A stretch of 64,000 nt of DNA from Kordia sp. SMS9 (GTDB lineage Bacteria; Bacteroidota; Bacteroidia; Flavobacteriales; Flavobacteriaceae), in assembly GCF_003352465.1 (NCBI RefSeq), contig NZ_CP031153.1, forward strand, positions 2,346,465 through 2,410,464, given 5' to 3'. Of this stretch, positions 8,480 to 17,472 are shown piece by piece. Under the pieces are notes generated by a model. That model had not been told where the DNA came from. It worked only from the letters and a program-made list of their open reading frames with translations, and searched no databases. Made by a program: the position numbers and the translations under genes. The first letter of the stretch is position 1. Each line of letters begins with the position of its first letter.

Positions 8480-9132
8480 ATTTGAATTAATGGAATTCGA
8501 AGACAGCTTTGTGTTCCCGCTACAGTGCCTGTAGTATTGCGTAAGGTGCGAACATCCAACAGTTTCTTTTTACTCTCCGAGCCATTGATGATTTTTAAGC
8601 GTTCGTTAATATTCTCCAGTGAAATTCCTGAACCTTCATTCAATTCTTCTGCTGTTTTTGTAATGCCATCACCGTTATCGGTAATGCACACGTACAATTG
8701 TTCTTCTTCTAGTTTGATAGAAATTTTCAATTCTCCTTTTCCAGTACGTTTCATACCTTTCAAACCATGAACAATGGCATTTTCTATTAAAGGTTGTAAA
8801 ATAAGCGGTGGAACTTTGGTAAATTCTAAATCGGCTTTCAATGCTTCGTCAATTACAATTGTATAGACAAATCCTTTTTCAAAAAGATCGCGTTGCAATT
8901 CAATATATAACGTTGAAATTTTAATTTCGTCTTGTAAATCAATCAATTTACTTTTGGTCGATTTTTGAACCAATCGGTACAAATGTGAAAGTCTATTAAG
9001 CCAGTTGATCGACTGATTCACATTTCCTTTGGTCATTGCGTTACAGATACTTTGGATTGCATTATTAATAAAGTGCGGATTCATTTGAGAATTCAAAAGA
9101 TCGTACCGTAACGATAATTCATTTAATGACAT
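8476..9132 (-). CDS. LytS/YehU-type sensor histidine kinase, soluble form
   Basis: A 218-residue kinase core. The His_kinase domain has the phospho-acceptor motif QMNPHFINNAIQSI near residue 20, and the HATPase domain has LQPLIENAIVHGL (N-box) and ITDNGDGI (G1 box), then GISLENINERL. LytS-family kinases normally carry an N-terminal membrane sensor; here the frame begins directly at the catalytic core and an in-frame stop immediately precedes the ATG, so no membrane part is encoded. No LytTR response regulator is adjacent. It may take its signal from a partner protein or be a shortened kinase. Family assignment is firm; pathway unknown. Confidence 0.88.
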   Translation of the reverse strand: MSLNELSLRYDLLNSQMNPHFINNAIQSICNAMTKGNVNQSINWLNRLSHLYRLVQKSTKSKLIDLQDEIKISTLYIELQRDLFEKGFVYTIVIDEALKADLEFTKVPPLILQPLIENAIVHGLKGMKRTGKGELKISIKLEEEQLYVCITDNGDGITKTAEELNEGSGISLENINERLKIINGSESKKKLLDVRTLRNTTGTVAGTQSCLRIPLIQI

Positions 9133-9638
9133 TCAATACATTTTTTTAGAGTTAACATTTGTTATGCTGGCTTTAGGGATAGATTATAAAATTGGTATAC
9201 GTAAATGTACGATTGTTACACGCAAAAGGCAACAGGGTTTTGCCCCATTTCGCGAAAACAGGCTCTATATTCACGGAAAATAGAAAGTGTATTAAGAGGT
9301 TAAGTTTTTGTTTTTTAGTGTTTTAAGGTGTGCTTTGTAAAAAATATTACAAAGAGAGGAAAATTCTCGAAAAACGACATAAAAAACATACTTTTTTGTC
9401 TTAAAAAAGATGTTTTAAAGAAGGTTTTTCAGAATAGAAACATCAAATAACACCGCTTTTTTCAAAAAAATCATTATAAAAAAACTAGAATTGTTAGTTA
9501 TTTATAGATTTTCTTTTAATTTAGAGGATATTGCATTTTTACTTCTCTCCCAGCCTCAACTAGTAAAAATAGTGTAAAGTATTGGTTACATTTAAAAAGT
9601 TGCCAATACATTTTTATTACAAAAAAAACATACTTTCT
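9133..9638. other. 506-base intergenic region upstream of the surface-protein operon
   Basis: No gene, hairpin terminator or recognisable RNA is visible. It separates the divergent kinase gene and the T9SS/LRR operon. The right-hand 200 bases are very AT-rich and must contain the operon promoter, but I cannot point to a convincing TTG/TAnnTTTG pair. Confidence 0.5.
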
Positions 9639-10424
9639 ATGATAAAAAACATACTATATTTCGTCGTATTAACTGGCGTTGTTTGTCAATCTTATGGTCA
9701 AAGTTTGGTCAATGATGGCGCAGAAATCATGCTGCAAGAGTCTGCTGTGGTATTCAGTACTGAGAGTTTTGTAAATAGGAATAATGGACAAATTAAAGGC
9801 GATGGCACCATGGATTTTGCGGAAGCCATGAATTTTGCGGTGATCAATCCTGGAGTCGTTATTGGCGATTTAAGTTTTGATTCTTCATTAATCAACAGTT
9901 CGGCTGCTGGTTTTATGCTGGACATCCAGGGAAATGCAGGGATTGGCATTGAAAATGGACACGATCATGTATTTGTAGATGGCGATTTGGTGATGAATGG
10001 AATTTTAGACATTGCTACCATTGACGGTTTTGTACCTGCCACAACCGATTCGTTCACCATCATATCGTATACAGGAAATATTTCTGGACAATTTACCGCG
10101 GTAACTTTAGGAGGCAATCTTACGGGTTTTGCTGTTGATTATACCTTGCCTGGACAAATACGATTGGTGCATGAAAGTATTTTAAGTGTGCAAGAAGCTA
10201 CCATTGAATCTTTACAAGTGTTTCCAAACCCAACCAATGACTTTATCTACATTCGATCGTTGGATAAAATTGACAGAGTAGAAGTCTATAATTTAATAGG
10301 AAAGCAAGTATTAGTTACTACCAAAACAGATAAAGTTGATTTGGGCAGACTTGCTAAAGGAATGTATCTCGTAAAAATCTACAGTGAGCAAAAGTTCAAT
10401 GTGAAGAAAATTAAAGTTCAATAA
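9639..10424 (+). CDS. T9SS type A sorting-domain surface protein
   Basis: A 261-residue exported protein. Residues 1-21 are a signal peptide (MIKNILYFVVLTGVVCQSYGQ); the ATG at 9639 is chosen over the longer frame from 9582 for this reason. The middle (about 30-180) is a Gly/Asp-rich beta-strand region like those of secreted beta-helix or autotransporter-like proteins. The last about 75 residues form a type A C-terminal sorting domain: LQVFPNPTNDFIYIRS, then VEVYNLIGKQVL, LGRLAKGMYLVKIYS and a final KKIKVQ. It is therefore carried across the outer membrane by the type IX system and anchored or released. It is the first gene of a four-gene operon, 16 bases before the first repeat protein. Confidence 0.88.
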   Translation: MIKNILYFVVLTGVVCQSYGQSLVNDGAEIMLQESAVVFSTESFVNRNNGQIKGDGTMDFAEAMNFAVINPGVVIGDLSFDSSLINSSAAGFMLDIQGNAGIGIENGHDHVFVDGDLVMNGILDIATIDGFVPATTDSFTIISYTGNISGQFTAVTLGGNLTGFAVDYTLPGQIRLVHESILSVQEATIESLQVFPNPTNDFIYIRSLDKIDRVEVYNLIGKQVLVTTKTDKVDLGRLAKGMYLVKIYSEQKFNVKKIKVQ

Positions 10425-10440
10425 TTATATATACTATAGA

Positions 10441-12645
10441 ATGAAAAAAATATACATAACAATTTTATGTTGCTTTGGATTGCTGAGCATATCTGCGCAA
10501 AATTGTGGTTATTATACGGTAAATTTATATACGCAATCTAGTGTTGATAATTTTGTAGCTACGTATGCTACAACAGGTTGTAATAGATTGCCTATTTCAT
10601 TGATCATAGGACAATCAAACCCTGGAACAATTAATGACATTGTAGACATTTCTGGATTATCTTTTATTGAAGAAATAGCATCTTCATTGATCATTAGAAA
10701 TACAAGTCTCACTACATTAAATGGTCTTCAAAATCTTACAACACTTGGTGCAGCTGATGGTTACTCAGAAACATTAGAAATAACAAATAACCCTAATTTA
10801 ACATCCATCAGTAGTTTGCAAAATTTGAATACTCCAGACGGAATCCGAGAATTACGCATTACTGACAGTCCATTACTTCAAAGTTTAAATGGAGTTTCAC
10901 ATCTTGAGGCTCAAAATAAAGTGATTGTCACCAATACAGGAATCACTGATTTTCAAGCTACAGTAAGAAGCTTCATTAATACTTTTAGTGTGAGAGACAA
11001 TCCAAATTTGACATCGTTTTCAGGACTTATAATTAACACTAACGGTACGTACCCTGGTACTGAAGTTACCATTAGAGATAATCCATCTCTAACTAGTATT
11101 GACGGTATGCAAGCCTTTACAGATATACGCAATTTAAGAATTATTGATACTGGACTTACATCTCTTACAGGTTTAGATAATGCAGCCATTCGTAATTCTT
11201 GTACCATCGTTAATAATCCAGCATTAACATCCATCGATGCAATAAACGGTTCTGGTACTCCATCAAGTTATATAGATATACAATATAATGGAGCCTTGAC
11301 ATCAATTAATGGATTTAATGGAATGACTTCCCATTCAGGGAATCTCACCATCAGAAACAACAGTTCTTTAAATACGATTAGTGGTTTTACTAATTTAAAT
11401 TCTTTTTCAGGAGAATTTTTAATTGAATTAAACGCTTCTTTAACCGCGATTGATGGCTTTTCAAGCTTGAGTACAATTAATGGTACAATGACTATTAATA
11501 ATAATACTTCACTATCCTCACTAAGCGGATTAAGTGCTTTAAATTCCGTTACCAGCGCAATCACAATAAGTGATAATAACAGTTTACCAAACGTAGATGA
11601 CTTGAGTAGTTTATCATCTTTTGGATTTATTTTTCGCATACTAAATTGTGATCAATTACAAAACATAACCCTTTCTGGATTAGGAACCGATTTGAACGCT
11701 TTAGAAATTAAGGAAAATGATGCGTTACAATCTGTATCAATTTCAGATAACTCTCAACTTTCATTCACTAGATTAGAATTGAAAAACAATCAAGCTTTAA
11801 CTGATATTCAATTTCAGATGGCAAATTATATAGCTTCCTCTTCTGACGTTGGTGTTATAGTAGAAGGGAATCCTGCATTGACTTCATTGCAATTTTTGAG
11901 TACGCTAACTAATTTTCGAAAAGGAATTTCAATTGTAAATAATGCAAGTATAAGCAACCTAAACGACCTTCGTTTTTTGGCACGTTCAGGCGATTTAACC
12001 ATTAGTGACAATCCTTCCTTGACAAATTTAAATGATTTAGGAAAAAATATTGAGGTCTTTGGAGATTTACAAATCTCAGGAAATCAAAATTTGACAGACA
12101 TAAGTTACTTGGATGATTTGGTAAAAGTACATGAAAATATGAGATTGATTAACAATCCAAATTTAGATGAATGCTGTATTCTGGATCGCTTTTACAACCA
12201 AGGAACCGTAACAGGAAGCTTCACACTGTACGGGAACAATACAAATTGCAATTCCATTCACGATATTTTTGATAATTGTGGTGAAGACGGCGTGATTTCC
12301 AATGACAATTGCCAAGATGTCAGCAATCCAGATCAATTAGATACAGACAGTGACGGCGTTGGTGATGCATGTGACAATTGCCCAACAGTCGCTAATAACA
12401 ATCAATTAGATACGGACGGAAACGGCGTTGGCGATGCATGTCAGGCTGAAGCTGGAGCAGATACAGGTTTTGTGGGAATCAGCACAAATACACCATTAAG
12501 CAAATTACACATTGAAGATGGCGACGTATTTATTAGCAATATCAACCGTGGAATTATCATGAAAACGGCTTCGGGAAAATGTTTCCGCTACAAGCCTAAT
12601 GAACAAGGAATATTAGTAGGACAAGAAATTATTTGTCCACAATAA
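10441..12645 (+). CDS. Secreted leucine-rich/L-domain repeat protein with TSP3 repeats (paralogue 1)
   Basis: A 734-residue exported protein with signal peptide (MKKIYITILCCFGLLSISAQ). Residues about 60-590 consist of 20-27-residue solenoid repeats of the receptor L-domain/LRR kind, with recurring units such as NNPSLTSLNGL and the pattern L-x-I-x-x-N. Residues about 610-665 hold thrombospondin type 3 calcium-binding repeats (DTDSDGVGDACDNCPTVANN, then DTDGNGVGDACQ). The last about 62 residues form a module shared with the two following genes: GFVGISTNTPLSKLHIEDGD, then RGIIMKTASGKCFRYKP and a terminal CPQ. It has no type A sorting domain. It probably forms an elongated adhesive surface protein; ligand unknown. 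Confidence 0.85.
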   Translation: MKKIYITILCCFGLLSISAQNCGYYTVNLYTQSSVDNFVATYATTGCNRLPISLIIGQSNPGTINDIVDISGLSFIEEIASSLIIRNTSLTTLNGLQNLTTLGAADGYSETLEITNNPNLTSISSLQNLNTPDGIRELRITDSPLLQSLNGVSHLEAQNKVIVTNTGITDFQATVRSFINTFSVRDNPNLTSFSGLIINTNGTYPGTEVTIRDNPSLTSIDGMQAFTDIRNLRIIDTGLTSLTGLDNAAIRNSCTIVNNPALTSIDAINGSGTPSSYIDIQYNGALTSINGFNGMTSHSGNLTIRNNSSLNTISGFTNLNSFSGEFLIELNASLTAIDGFSSLSTINGTMTINNNTSLSSLSGLSALNSVTSAITISDNNSLPNVDDLSSLSSFGFIFRILNCDQLQNITLSGLGTDLNALEIKENDALQSVSISDNSQLSFTRLELKNNQALTDIQFQMANYIASSSDVGVIVEGNPALTSLQFLSTLTNFRKGISIVNNASISNLNDLRFLARSGDLTISDNPSLTNLNDLGKNIEVFGDLQISGNQNLTDISYLDDLVKVHENMRLINNPNLDECCILDRFYNQGTVTGSFTLYGNNTNCNSIHDIFDNCGEDGVISNDNCQDVSNPDQLDTDSDGVGDACDNCPTVANNNQLDTDGNGVGDACQAEAGADTGFVGISTNTPLSKLHIEDGDVFISNINRGIIMKTASGKCFRYKPNEQGILVGQEIICPQ

Positions 12646-12658
12646 AATATATACTAAA

Positions 12659-14929
12659 ATGAAAAAAAAAATATACGTATCAATCTTATGTTTACTTGGA
12701 ATACTTACTTTACATGCTCAGAATTGCAGTTCTGGAAGTGTCACTTTAGCAAACCAGTTTCAAGTAGATAACTTTGTTGCTACCCATGCGAGTACAGGTT
12801 GTAATACTATTCCTTTTAACTTATATATAGGAAATAGCACGAATAATAATATAACAGATATATCTGGACTCTCATTCATTACGAATGTTGGAGGGATTTT
12901 AGGTATTTTTGGTACGAATTTGACAGATCTAACTGGATTGGAAAATATTGTTGATATTGGCTATGCAACAGGTACTCAGAAGTATTTATACATTCACAAT
13001 AACTCAAACCTATCCTCAACCGCTACGCTACAAAATTTACAACCTAACCAAGGCATTTTCTTGATGTCGATTAAAAACAATCCTTCGTTAACAAGTCTTA
13101 ATGGTCTTACCCAAATGAAGGTGACACAAGATGTCATTGTTGAAAATACCAGCATATCAAATTTATCATTAACGCTTACCCGTAGTGTCAATTCTATTGA
13201 AATTTTAAACAATCCAAATTTAACTAGCTTTTCAGGGTTAAATGTTTTAAACGAAAATACGCATACAGGACTGGCATTATTTTTAAGAGACAATCCTTCA
13301 TTGTCTTCCATTGCAGGTCTTGATGCTTTTACAAACATCCTGACTTTAGTAGTAGACAATACAGGATTAAGTTCTTTGAATGAATTGAACAATATAGCAA
13401 GTATTCAAAATTTTTTGAGTGTTGTTGATAATGCGTCACTACTCAATTTAGATGGACTTTCGAATGTAAGTAATTTGCAAAACCTCTACATTTTGAACAA
13501 TCCAACATTAACGTCAATCAATGGACTTAGTGGATTGACTGCTGTGCAAGGACAATGCACGTTGATAAACAATCCTAGTTTGCAGTCTTTACAAGGTTTA
13601 AATGGAGTTTCAACTGTTCAGCAAAATTTAGAAATAAATGGAAATTCCTCTCTTTCTTCAACGGATGGCTTACAAAGTTTAACTTCTGTCGGAGGTGAAT
13701 TTAGAATTTTGAATAATTCAGGACTCACATCTTTAACAGGATTAAATAGCTTAAATGACATATCTCTAGATTTAAAAGTGACAAATAATACTTCTCTGGT
13801 CTCCATGAATGGAATAAATTCACTAAATACCGTAGGTAGAAATGTAGTGATAAGCAATAATTCTAGTTTGCAAAATACGGACGGTTTAAGTGGCTTATCA
13901 TCTTTTGGGGAAGAGTTTTTAGTGTCTAATTGTAATCAACTTCAAACTATTGTGGTTCCAAGTTTAGGAAACGATTTGGCAAAATTTGAAGTAAATGGTA
14001 ATAATGCACTTCAATCCATATCTCTGGGAAGTAATTCTAATATGACTTTTGAGTCTTTAAGAATTATAAACAACCAAAGCTTTACCGATTTTTTATATAC
14101 ACTTGGAAATATAAATACTGATTCATCAAGTGATTCCATAGTAATTCAAGGAAACGCATCCTTAACCAACCTAAGCTTATTTAATTCAGTGACTTCATTT
14201 AGAAAAAATATTTCAATCATAAATAACGCTGGTTTGACCGATTTATCAGATTTAGGCACTATCGAAAATTTTAATGATATTACCATTCAAAACAATGCAT
14301 CTTTAGATAATATAGACGGACTTGGAAATAATTTAACAGTATACGGAAATTTGACAATCGATGGCAATCAATCTTTAACGAACATAACACACATTGATGA
14401 AGTACTCAAAATTTTTGGAGGCTTAAACTTAACAAATAATTCAAGTCTTGACGAATGTTGTCCTTTGGAAAGATTGTACAACAATGGCGCGGTTGAAGGT
14501 GTTATAAGTATAACTGGGAATAATACCAATTGTGATGCTACTTCTGACATTTTAGATGGCTGTGGTGAAGATGGCGTCATTGCCAATGACAACTGCCAAG
14601 ATCTTAGCAATCCAGATCAAACCGATACTGATAATGATGGCATTGGCGATCCGTGCGATAACTGCCCAACAGTAGCTAATAACAATCAATTAGATGCTGA
14701 CAATGACGGAATTGGCGATGCATGTCAAGGCGATGCAGGTGCAAATACAGGTTTCGTAGGAATTAGTACAAACAATCCGCTTGCTAAATTTCATGTGGAA
14801 GATGGCGATGTATTTATAAGTAATATTAACCGTGGCATCATCATGAAAACCGCAGATGGAAAATGCTTTCGTTACCAACCTGATACCAATGGGAAATTAG
14901 TAGGGACGGAAATAATTTGTCCACAATAA
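12659..14929 (+). CDS. Secreted leucine-rich/L-domain repeat protein with TSP3 repeats (paralogue 2)
   Basis: A 756-residue close paralogue of the preceding protein with the same order: signal peptide (MKKKIYVSILCLLGILTLHA), solenoid of L-domain repeats (units such as NNPSLTSLNGLTQ and NNPTLTSINGLSG), a cysteine pair near the end of the solenoid (SLDECCPLERLYNNG), thrombospondin type 3 repeats (DTDNDGIGDPCDNCPTVANN), and the shared C-terminal module (GFVGISTNNPLAKFHVEDGD, RGIIMKTADGKCFRYQP, terminal CPQ). The gap to the previous gene is 13 bases, and both intergenic gaps contain the same ATATATACTA-like stretch. This indicates tandem duplication within the operon. Role inferred as adhesion or surface recognition. 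Confidence 0.85.
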   Translation: MKKKIYVSILCLLGILTLHAQNCSSGSVTLANQFQVDNFVATHASTGCNTIPFNLYIGNSTNNNITDISGLSFITNVGGILGIFGTNLTDLTGLENIVDIGYATGTQKYLYIHNNSNLSSTATLQNLQPNQGIFLMSIKNNPSLTSLNGLTQMKVTQDVIVENTSISNLSLTLTRSVNSIEILNNPNLTSFSGLNVLNENTHTGLALFLRDNPSLSSIAGLDAFTNILTLVVDNTGLSSLNELNNIASIQNFLSVVDNASLLNLDGLSNVSNLQNLYILNNPTLTSINGLSGLTAVQGQCTLINNPSLQSLQGLNGVSTVQQNLEINGNSSLSSTDGLQSLTSVGGEFRILNNSGLTSLTGLNSLNDISLDLKVTNNTSLVSMNGINSLNTVGRNVVISNNSSLQNTDGLSGLSSFGEEFLVSNCNQLQTIVVPSLGNDLAKFEVNGNNALQSISLGSNSNMTFESLRIINNQSFTDFLYTLGNINTDSSSDSIVIQGNASLTNLSLFNSVTSFRKNISIINNAGLTDLSDLGTIENFNDITIQNNASLDNIDGLGNNLTVYGNLTIDGNQSLTNITHIDEVLKIFGGLNLTNNSSLDECCPLERLYNNGAVEGVISITGNNTNCDATSDILDGCGEDGVIANDNCQDLSNPDQTDTDNDGIGDPCDNCPTVANNNQLDADNDGIGDACQGDAGANTGFVGISTNNPLAKFHVEDGDVFISNINRGIIMKTADGKCFRYQPDTNGKLVGTEIICPQ

Positions 14930-14940
14930 CAATAAAAGTG

Positions 14941-16605
14941 ATGAAAAAAATTATATTAATATGGGTGTTTTTTACAGCCAGTCTACACCAAGCAGTAGCC
15001 CAACCGTGTGCTAGTAATAGCACTGTGTATTTAGCTAACCAACAATCAATCGACGATTTTGTGGCTACCTATGCAGGTACGTGTACTTCGGTAAATAATC
15101 TTTACATCGGGAGTTTCCTCGATCCCAATGCTGTTCTCGATCTCTCTGGACTTTCCTTTCTCACAGAAGTCACGGGTTTTTTATATATAGAAATACAACA
15201 AAGCCTTCCCTCGTTGGCAGGATTAGAAAATATTCAAACGATAACAGGCGATTTAAGAATTGTAAATTGTGATCTTTTAACCGCAATTTCACTACCAAGT
15301 CTAACAGGTGTAGTGACAAATATTGAAATCAGTAATAATGATAATCTACAATCAATTATTTTAGGAGATGGAACTTCAAATATTGGTACACGAAGTGGTC
15401 CTAAAATGAAAAATAACGCACAACTATCTAACTTAAATTTCAAATTATCGTACACACCTACGGCGTCAGGAGTCACTGAAATACTCAATAATGATAGTCT
15501 CACGTCCATAGCATTTTTAGGGAATTGGTCTAATAATGATGATCCCATACATATAGAAGGAAATGCATCTTTAACAAGTTTAAGTGATGTGCTATTAGGA
15601 ACAACAATACACGACGTAAAATTTATCAACAACCCGATACAAAATCTAGATGGTTTAAATAGTATAACGATCATAGAAGATCTTGAAATTAAACAAAGTG
15701 CCCTTACTAATATACTTGGGCTCCAAAATGTGCAGGAAATCAATTCATTCATTATCGAAGATTCCAATCTTACCAGTGTAGATGGTTTGGAAAATCTCAC
15801 AGATATAGGCGTTATGGAAATTAGGCAAAGTAACCTAACAAATTTACTTGGATTTCAAAATGTATTAGATATCAATACGCTTATTATTGAAGACTCGGAT
15901 TTAACAAACCTGCAAGGATTAGAAAATATACGTGATGTGAGTACTAAAATTGAATTGACGTCTAATCCATTACTAACTAGTATCTCAGGATTGCATGTAG
16001 ATCGTTTTAATTTTGGATTAGAATTAAGAAGCAATCCAGTGTTGACAGACATTTTGGCTTTACGAGAAATGAACCTAGCAGGATTGGATTTAGTGATTGA
16101 AAACAATCCGTTACTAGATGAATGTTGTGTACTACAGGTGCTTTTAAATAGAGGTATAGAACCTTCTGAAATTACCTTGGCGAATAATGGAGCTACTTGT
16201 TCCGATCTAACAATAGCCACTTCAAACTGTACTGATGACGGACTTTCTACTGCTGTAGATAATTGTGATGACATTCAAAACCCAGACCAATTGGATGACG
16301 ATAATGATGGTGTAGGAAATCCATGTGATAATTGTCGCTATGTTGCCAATAACAATCAATTAGATACAGATAATAATGGTATCGGAGACGCGTGTCAGTC
16401 GCAAGCAGGAGCAGAAATAGGTTTTGTTGGAATTGGAACCAACACTCCCCAAACCAAACTTCAAGTAGAAAATGGAGATATTTATGTGAGTAATATTTAT
16501 CGGGGAATCATCTTAAAATCTACTGATGGGAAATGTTTTCGTTACAAGCCTAATACAAATGGCTCTTTAATTCGAGAGCAAATTACCTGTCCTGAAAATA
16601 ACTAA
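14941..16605 (+). CDS. Secreted leucine-rich/L-domain repeat protein with TSP3 repeats (paralogue 3, shorter)
   Basis: A 554-residue paralogue of the two preceding proteins, more diverged and with fewer solenoid repeats. The ATG at 14941 starts a signal peptide (MKKIILIWVFFTASLHQAVA) and is preferred to the in-frame ATG at 14917, which lies inside the preceding gene. Two nearly identical units occur near residues 250-330 (NLLGFQNVLDINTLIIEDSD and NILGLQNVQEINSFIIEDSN). The CC-containing end cap (LLDECCVLQVLLNRG), thrombospondin type 3 repeats (DDDNDGVGNPCDNCRYVANN) and shared C-terminal module (GFVGIGTNTPQTKLQVENGD, RGIILKSTDGKCFRYKP) follow. It is the last gene of the operon; a terminator follows 20 bases after the stop. 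Confidence 0.85.
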   Translation: MKKIILIWVFFTASLHQAVAQPCASNSTVYLANQQSIDDFVATYAGTCTSVNNLYIGSFLDPNAVLDLSGLSFLTEVTGFLYIEIQQSLPSLAGLENIQTITGDLRIVNCDLLTAISLPSLTGVVTNIEISNNDNLQSIILGDGTSNIGTRSGPKMKNNAQLSNLNFKLSYTPTASGVTEILNNDSLTSIAFLGNWSNNDDPIHIEGNASLTSLSDVLLGTTIHDVKFINNPIQNLDGLNSITIIEDLEIKQSALTNILGLQNVQEINSFIIEDSNLTSVDGLENLTDIGVMEIRQSNLTNLLGFQNVLDINTLIIEDSDLTNLQGLENIRDVSTKIELTSNPLLTSISGLHVDRFNFGLELRSNPVLTDILALREMNLAGLDLVIENNPLLDECCVLQVLLNRGIEPSEITLANNGATCSDLTIATSNCTDDGLSTAVDNCDDIQNPDQLDDDNDGVGNPCDNCRYVANNNQLDTDNNGIGDACQSQAGAEIGFVGIGTNTPQTKLQVENGDIYVSNIYRGIILKSTDGKCFRYKPNTNGSLIREQITCPENN

Positions 16606-16624
16606 TACAATTAATTTCAAAAAG

Positions 16625-16664
16625 AAAAGCGGTTGTGCTTAAAACAGAACCGCTTTTGTAAAAG
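16625..16664. terminator. Strong terminator between surface operon and rpe
   Basis: A perfect 10-base stem, AAAAGCGGTT at 16625-16634 and AACCGCTTTT at 16648-16657, with T-runs at both ends. It can serve the plus-strand operon and the convergent minus-strand rpe. Confidence 0.9.
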
Positions 16665-16677
16665 TAATTTTTTGTTC

Positions 16678-17337
16678 TCAAGAAACTAGCTGTTTCAAAT
16701 TCTGAATCGTCTGCGTCGGGTTCTCTGAACGAAATACAAAACTTCCCGCAACCAACACATCTGCACCAGCATCAACCAATGCTTTGGCGTTTTTATCATT
16801 GACACCACCATCAATTTCAATTTCGGTAGCAGCACCTTTTTTAACAATCAAATCTTTCAACTTTTTGACCTTGTCATAGGTATTCTCAATAAACGATTGT
16901 CCGCCAAAACCAGGATTCACACTCATAATGCATACCAAATCAATATCCTGTATTACGTCTTCTAAGAGACTTACATTTGTATGCGGATTCAATGCTACAC
17001 CAGCTTTCATTCCTGCCGCTTTAATCGCTTGTAGCGTTCTGTGTAAATGTGTGCACGCTTCATAATGTACGGTTAATACATTCGCGCCCAAATCAGCAAA
17101 CGTTTCAATATACCGATCAGGATCAACAATCATTAAATGGACATCAATAGTTTTTGTAGCATGTTTGTTAATCGCTTTCAAAACTGGCATTCCAAAGGAA
17201 ATATTCGGCACAAAAACGCCGTCCATAATATCAATATGAAACCAATCGGCTTCACTTGCGTTTACTAGTTCAATATCGCGTTGTAAGTTGGCAAAATCTG
17301 CAGCCAAGATGGAAGGCGCAATTCGTTTTGTAGACAT
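16678..17337 (-). CDS. rpe: Ribulose-phosphate 3-epimerase
   Basis: A 219-residue TIM-barrel enzyme that interconverts ribulose 5-phosphate and xylulose 5-phosphate in the pentose phosphate pathway. Hallmarks are APSILAADFANL at the start, FHIDIMDGVFVPNISFG (metal-binding His and Asp), VDVHLMI-like IDVHLMIVDPDRYI, CIMSVNPGFGGQSFI, and the phosphate-binding EIDGGVNDKNA with GADVLVAGSFVF. I chose the ATG at 17337 (MSTKRIAPSILAADF) because the longer frame to 17409 adds residues absent from the family and runs through the rpoD terminator. It lies downstream of rpoD on the same strand but is separated from it by a terminator. Confidence 0.97.
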   Translation of the reverse strand: MSTKRIAPSILAADFANLQRDIELVNASEADWFHIDIMDGVFVPNISFGMPVLKAINKHATKTIDVHLMIVDPDRYIETFADLGANVLTVHYEACTHLHRTLQAIKAAGMKAGVALNPHTNVSLLEDVIQDIDLVCIMSVNPGFGGQSFIENTYDKVKKLKDLIVKKGAATEIEIDGGVNDKNAKALVDAGADVLVAGSFVFRSENPTQTIQNLKQLVS

Positions 17338-17383
17338 AATTTGTAGAGTGTTGTTGTTTGCCGACAAAAGTACTATAAAATAA

Positions 17384-17406
17384 ACGCTCTCGCAATGCGA
17401 GAGCGT
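17384..17406 (-). terminator. Terminator of rpoD
   Basis: A 23-base perfect palindrome (ACGCTCTCGCA, one A, TGCGAGAGCGT). On the minus strand it is followed by TTTATTTTATAG. It lies about 70 bases after the rpoD stop and before the rpe start. Confidence 0.85.
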
Positions 17407-17472
17407 CATTCATCAATCAAAAAACGAACAGTTATGTTATAAAAACTAAACTGCTGTATTGTTAGTAGGAAT

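Noticed and set aside
10953..16274. Several minus-strand frames of 90-190 codons opposite the LRR-like genes
   Set aside because: The repeats keep one reverse frame free of stops; the translated products repeat the same Val/Leu-rich pattern and have no starts or family features.
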